From Jaenimonas drosophilae (taxonomy: Eukaryota; Euglenozoa; Kinetoplastea; Trypanosomatida; Trypanosomatidae), in contig JASAON010001489.1 of NCBI GenBank assembly GCA_030849065.1, positions 1-39,928 on the forward strand: 39,928 nucleotides of DNA, written 5' to 3'. Below are positions 36,350 to 39,928 of this stretch, piece by piece. A model generated the notes under the pieces. That model ran no database searches. It was given only the letters and a program-made list of their open reading frames with translations, and was not told the DNA's origin. Made by a program: the position numbers and the translations under genes. Within the stretch, counting starts at the first letter, position 1. Each line of letters starts with the position of its first letter.

Positions 36350-36814
36350 TCAGTCGCGGTTTTTGCTGTCAAGGAGCAACGTTACGGGCCCATCAATCAC
36401 TTGATGTATGTTCATGTAGGTCTGAAACTTTCCCGTGGCAACCCTGTTCTCGGCGTATTGCTTGCGGAGTTGGTCGCGCATGGATTCAAACATCCTGCGT
36501 GCGTCGTCCGCGCCCATGGCCTTGTGGAAGTCGGGCTTGTTTCCCTTCATGGTGTGCATCAACGTGAATTGCGAAATGAGTAGTATGCCACCATCAATCT
36601 CCTTCACGTTGCGCGCCCACGCCTTCGCGCCGTCCTCCTCCCCGCTGGGCCACATGCGTGCGCCAAGAATCTTGCGCACAATATACTCTGCATCGTCTGC
36701 CGTATCGCCCACGCCGATGCCAACGAGGACGGAAACACCTCGTTCAATGGCCCCGACCGTCACCCCTTCGACCGACACGGAACCACTCAAGACACGCTGA
36801 AGAACAGCCTTCAT
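36350..36814 (-). CDS. DTD1: D-aminoacyl-tRNA deacylase (DTD)
   Basis: A 154-residue protein with the full length and motifs of the DTD family, which hydrolyses D-amino acids (and mischarged glycine) from tRNA so that they do not enter protein. It opens MKAVLQRV, has the catalytic-site SQFTL motif at 81-85, GNKPDFHKAM at 91-100, and the cross-subunit Gly-cisPro motif GPVT at 142-145. The enzyme is a cytosolic homodimer. A longer frame reaches an ATG at 37000, but that would overlap the end of the upstream gene, carry 62 unrelated residues and cross the splice-acceptor-like site, so I take the ATG at 36814, which matches the family N-terminus exactly. Confidence 0.96.
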   Translation of the reverse strand: MKAVLQRVLSGSVSVEGVTVGAIERGVSVLVGIGVGDTADDAEYIVRKILGARMWPSGEEDGAKAWARNVKEIDGGILLISQFTLMHTMKGNKPDFHKAMGADDARRMFESMRDQLRKQYAENRVATGKFQTYMNIHQVIDGPVTLLLDSKNRD

Positions 36815-36819
36815 GCTGA

Positions 36820-36865
36820 CTGTGAAAACAAAGATGAAAGTGAGAAGATGTTGGAGCAAAGAAAG
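36820..36865 (-). promoter_or_regulatory. Candidate trans-splice acceptor of the DTD gene
   Basis: The minus strand is T/C-rich from CTTTCTTTGCTCC to CATCTTTGTTTTCACAG, whose AG lies five bases before the ATG at 36814; TCAG follows one base before it. The very short leader is notable but the tract is clear, and it excludes the longer open frame. Confidence 0.6.
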
Positions 36866-36996
36866 TGAGCCCCGTTGATGGCATGTGGCACTGTCAGGAT
36901 GAGGGCTCTCTTCCGTGTTGCCCACTTCACGCATGGATGTTCTTGTGTTCTTGTGTGAGGCGGAAGTACGCAGCGCAAAGTGTGTATTGTGGCGTT

Positions 36997-39912
36997 TCAT
37001 GAAGATGGCGACCTTCGTGCGGCCTTAGACCTCTCCAAGGAGTCCAAGAGGGAGCTGACTCGATTGGCGTTGTTGGTTGCGGCAACACGCGTGTGTGGTC
37101 GCTGGGCACGACGTACATCTCCGCCATCACGAAGAATGCGGCCAATCTCGCACTGTGCCTTGGCAGATTGCGCACGACGAACCGACGTGAGCTTCACGGC
37201 GCTGTGCAACTTCACACTCCTCTCTTCTTCTTCTTCTTCCGACCACACAACCACTTTTGTGTTGGATGCGGGCAGTTTCACGTGGTGCTCCATCGACTGC
37301 ATCACGGCTCGAGCAGCATCCGCCGCCTCCTCCACCCCGCCGTGGCATTCATTGTGTTGCGTGAGGTGCCACGGTGAGGCAATCCTGACACACCACTCCA
37401 CCACGCCTCCCTCCACAGCTTCTGTATGGGACAGAGGATCACCGTCGTGGTGTTGCACCAACGCACGAAGAAAGGGCCGCGCAAGTGACGAAGAGTTGTA
37501 GTGAGTGGGCTGTTGTTGGTGAAAATGAAGTGCATCCACAACAACAACATCATCTTCTTCAACTGTCATGAGGGGGCTTGCATCACGAGCCATCAAAGAC
37601 ACACTGGAAGAGGACAGAACGTACGTTACCTGAACCGTGGATGTACGCTGACGTGTGTTGGAGAATCGCAGCAACGGTGCGGCGATGAGAGCTGCGAAGC
37701 TCGCCAAGACGCCTCCGGGCAGCTCCGCCATCGATCGAGTGATGTTGGATCTCAGCGACACCGGTGATTGCGAGCTCAGCAAACGTGGATCGACGCACAC
37801 GATGATGTGCTCCATCGCAGCCCTGCCACAACCACTCCAGAGATCCGTCATGGAGAAGGTGAGAAGGGAGCTGCCATCGAGCATCGCACACACCAATCGA
37901 TTGGCTGCCCGCACCACAGATGCATGGACATCACCACAACGGTAAAGGAGATGAAGGAGCTCCTCCTCCTCATGCAAGGTGGTTGTGCTGGCTGCACAAG
38001 ATGTGCGGGTGCTGATGATGGATGTGGCAGCCTGAGCCAACAACGCACCATGCAACGCACAGACAGCACGCGGCATCTGCGGCAGCGTGTGCCGCAAGAA
38101 GCGCCACAACCGCCGGCGTTGATGGACGGAGGTCTCACGGCACAACATCTCAACAGATGCACCACGGCTGAGCTCATCCACTTGCCAATAACGCAGAGGT
38201 GATGCTGTTGGTGCCATGGCGTGGAGCATTGACCACCACAACCACACGGTACCGCCATCGTGAAGAAGATTGGCGCAACGCAACACCTCGCGGATTAGAT
38301 GCTGCATCTGGTCCTTCTCTGCCGAGGTATGTATCAACGATGGTTCGTCTTTATGCAGCCAGCATTGCGATGCCACCGCCATCACAGAAGGCAAGAGTGT
38401 AACACGATGAGCAACATCCACCATGTGGATGAGCTGCAACACGTCCTTCGCATCATGCATCTTTTGTGGCAAGAATGTTGCAAGAAAACTCTCCTTCTCA
38501 TCGTGTATCTCTGGGATAAACACACGTATCGCCTCCACAACACAAACCACCAACATCTCCTGGAGCTCCTCTTTTTGTGTGGGAAATGCGCGGCAGCTCA
38601 CCTGAACACGTCGAGCAAGCTTCTCCACCACACCCAGTGCCGTTGCCTTGGTGTGCTCCACATGTTGTGCGACGGATGCATCAACCACTGTGTTGCTGCC
38701 TCTCATGATGCTGAAGCGTTGTTGTTGTTCGTGGCCAAGGAAGTGAAGGAGTTCCATCGTCATGGCTGCTTGGCCTGCACATGTTGAGCTCGTGGAGAGC
38801 CCAGACAAGAGCACCAGTGCCTCTTGGAGTGATGGCGTACTTCCACCACCTTCTAACACATCATCATTCGGAGCTGAGCGCAACACCGCTGCGATCGCTG
38901 AACGAAGGAGCCGCACCACCGCTGCTTCAAAGTACGCATTGATCTCCGCCTCCATCGCGGTTTCTGATCTCCACGTCGTTGAGATCCGCGCACGCAATCG
39001 TGTCAGCCATCCCGAAGATTCACCACTTCCGGTGTTGGTGGATGGTGCACCCAACGATGATTGGCCAAGAAGCCCACGGAACCGGTACATCAAAAAAATG
39101 AGCCGAGTTACGAGCTCCGTCTCGCCCATCAACGCCGCCGCCTCCGCCGATGCCACAATGAGCTCCTCCACATTCAGCTGCCCAAACACCAAATGCACGT
39201 CGCTGCCACAGACAAAGCGGGTCGAAGCACAACGTTCAAGAAGATGCAGCACCTGGGCTTGAACCTGCGGTGATGAACGTACCATGGCACGGCACACGGC
39301 TGTGAGGAGGAGTGGGTGCAGCAACAGCGCATCTCCATCCTCATCAACACCACGTAGCACCAACTGTCGTGCATTTCCCGCAGCAACTGCATCCAAACGT
39401 GCCAAAACCAAGTGAGTGATGGACGGAATTGATGATGATGATGATGATGTAGTTGGCACAGGATCCATCTCCTCTGCAGGCATGAGCACAGCACTGAGCC
39501 AAGCCAAGGCGGCGGTGCCGTCGCTGGCGTTCGCAATCACCGCCATTGCATCGGCCTTCACCTGCCGCATCTCATCATCTTCCAGATCCCACGCACTCAG
39601 CGCACCTCTCACTGGGTGTGGTGTCTTGTGCAGCGCATCCAACAACAATGCCACAACACGTGCGCCAACATCCATGGCCAAGCCAGCTGAGGCCAACAAC
39701 CTAATCAGCTGGAGAAAATCCTGTGGCGTAGATTGTGCCTCCACACCCTGACGATGTACTCGATACAACAGCGGAGACTCTTCACGCAAACACTGCTCCG
39801 CCAACAACACCAGAAAACGACGAGAGAAGTGGCGGCCAGTCTTGAGCTGAACAGACCAGTGCAAAGGCAATGATGATGATCTCGTTGGCATTGTGTGTGT
39901 TGTGCCATCCAT
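36997..39912 (-). CDS. Unidentified large helical (solenoid-like) protein, possibly 5'-incomplete
   Basis: A 971-residue protein (from the ATG at 39912) I do not recognise. Most of it is rich in Leu, Ala and Val with amphipathic helices about 35-45 residues apart, such as DFLQLIRLLASAGLAMDV, LLTAVCRAMVRSSPQVQAQV and LHLLERCA, which suggests HEAT/ARM-like packing as in coat or adaptor subunits. Low-complexity Ser runs occur (about residue 155-166, from a GAT microsatellite on the plus strand at 39431-39448). Near the C-terminus is an acidic patch (WSEEEEEE) followed by a basic helical tail ending in Arg/Ser. No signal peptide or membrane span is seen. The frame remains open to the window edge (39928), so the true start may lie outside. 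Confidence 0.7.
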   Translation of the reverse strand: MDGTTHTMPTRSSSLPLHWSVQLKTGRHFSRRFLVLLAEQCLREESPLLYRVHRQGVEAQSTPQDFLQLIRLLASAGLAMDVGARVVALLLDALHKTPHPVRGALSAWDLEDDEMRQVKADAMAVIANASDGTAALAWLSAVLMPAEEMDPVPTTSSSSSSIPSITHLVLARLDAVAAGNARQLVLRGVDEDGDALLLHPLLLTAVCRAMVRSSPQVQAQVLHLLERCASTRFVCGSDVHLVFGQLNVEELIVASAEAAALMGETELVTRLIFLMYRFRGLLGQSSLGAPSTNTGSGESSGWLTRLRARISTTWRSETAMEAEINAYFEAAVVRLLRSAIAAVLRSAPNDDVLEGGGSTPSLQEALVLLSGLSTSSTCAGQAAMTMELLHFLGHEQQQRFSIMRGSNTVVDASVAQHVEHTKATALGVVEKLARRVQVSCRAFPTQKEELQEMLVVCVVEAIRVFIPEIHDEKESFLATFLPQKMHDAKDVLQLIHMVDVAHRVTLLPSVMAVASQCWLHKDEPSLIHTSAEKDQMQHLIREVLRCANLLHDGGTVWLWWSMLHAMAPTASPLRYWQVDELSRGASVEMLCRETSVHQRRRLWRFLRHTLPQMPRAVCALHGALLAQAATSIISTRTSCAASTTTLHEEEELLHLLYRCGDVHASVVRAANRLVCAMLDGSSLLTFSMTDLWSGCGRAAMEHIIVCVDPRLLSSQSPVSLRSNITRSMAELPGGVLASFAALIAAPLLRFSNTRQRTSTVQVTYVLSSSSVSLMARDASPLMTVEEDDVVVVDALHFHQQQPTHYNSSSLARPFLRALVQHHDGDPLSHTEAVEGGVVEWCVRIASPWHLTQHNECHGGVEEAADAARAVMQSMEHHVKLPASNTKVVVWSEEEEEERSVKLHSAVKLTSVRRAQSAKAQCEIGRILRDGGDVRRAQRPHTRVAATNNANRVSSLLDSLERSKAARRSPSS

Positions 39913-39928
39913 TCTGGCGCTTGATGTG

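Noticed and set aside
36815..37000. A 62-residue N-terminal extension of DTD from an upstream ATG
   Set aside because: It overlaps the end of the upstream gene, crosses the acceptor-like site and has no counterpart in the DTD family.
1..39928. tRNA, rRNA, CRISPR and transposon signals
   Set aside because: Reading both strands of the non-coding parts gave no B-box-like tRNA element, rRNA-like sequence, regular direct-repeat array or transposase/reverse-transcriptase motif; a covariance-model scan would be decisive.

Overview
The window looks like part of a long unidirectional gene array from a flagellated protist, most likely a kinetoplastid; a free-living bodonid is my best guess. All twelve convincing protein genes lie on the minus strand and none needs an intron. 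Several are preceded, 5-70 bases before the ATG, by a pyrimidine tract ending in AG on the minus strand (trans-splice-acceptor-like). The proteins are eukaryotic: FYVE-type lipid kinase, mitochondrial 2-oxoglutarate dehydrogenase, axonemal DM10/EF-hand protein, SelenoF-like ER protein. Species assignment is inference. I found no rRNA, tRNA, CRISPR array or transposon.

Transcription runs from high to low coordinates. 36997-39912 is a large helical, unidentified protein that may continue past the right edge. 36350-36814 is D-aminoacyl-tRNA deacylase. 26001-35240 is a giant (3079 aa) intracellular parallel beta-helix protein filling almost a quarter of the window. After a long 2.4 kb non-coding stretch come three unidentified proteins: 22049-23560; 19174-21723, probably mitochondrial and helical; and 17645-18910, with a possible CxxC...H...H zinc site. 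Then come a WD40-propeller protein (14333-17047) and an EFHC/Rib72-type axonemal protein (11488-13779).

The left third holds a SelenoF (Sep15)-like ER protein (10335-10802) that lacks the family redox motif, an intact 2-oxoglutarate dehydrogenase E1 (6843-9866), a PIKfyve/Fab1 kinase (1407-5288) and a TMEM222/RTE1-like membrane protein (365-961). The E1 stop codon is followed at once by an in-frame ATG opening 87 more coding-like codons. Downstream of the SelenoF-like gene, its last ~120 bases are repeated next to a single N, which looks like an assembly join between haplotypes.

As is usual in kinetoplastid arrays, neighbours do not form a pathway. Themes present are mitochondrial metabolism (OGDH, perhaps the 849-aa protein), the flagellum (EFHC, perhaps the WD40 protein), endomembranes (PIKfyve, SelenoF-like, TMEM222) and translation quality control (DTD). 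The points most worth pursuing are the redox-less SelenoF, the OGDH tail and the architecture of the giant beta-helix protein.
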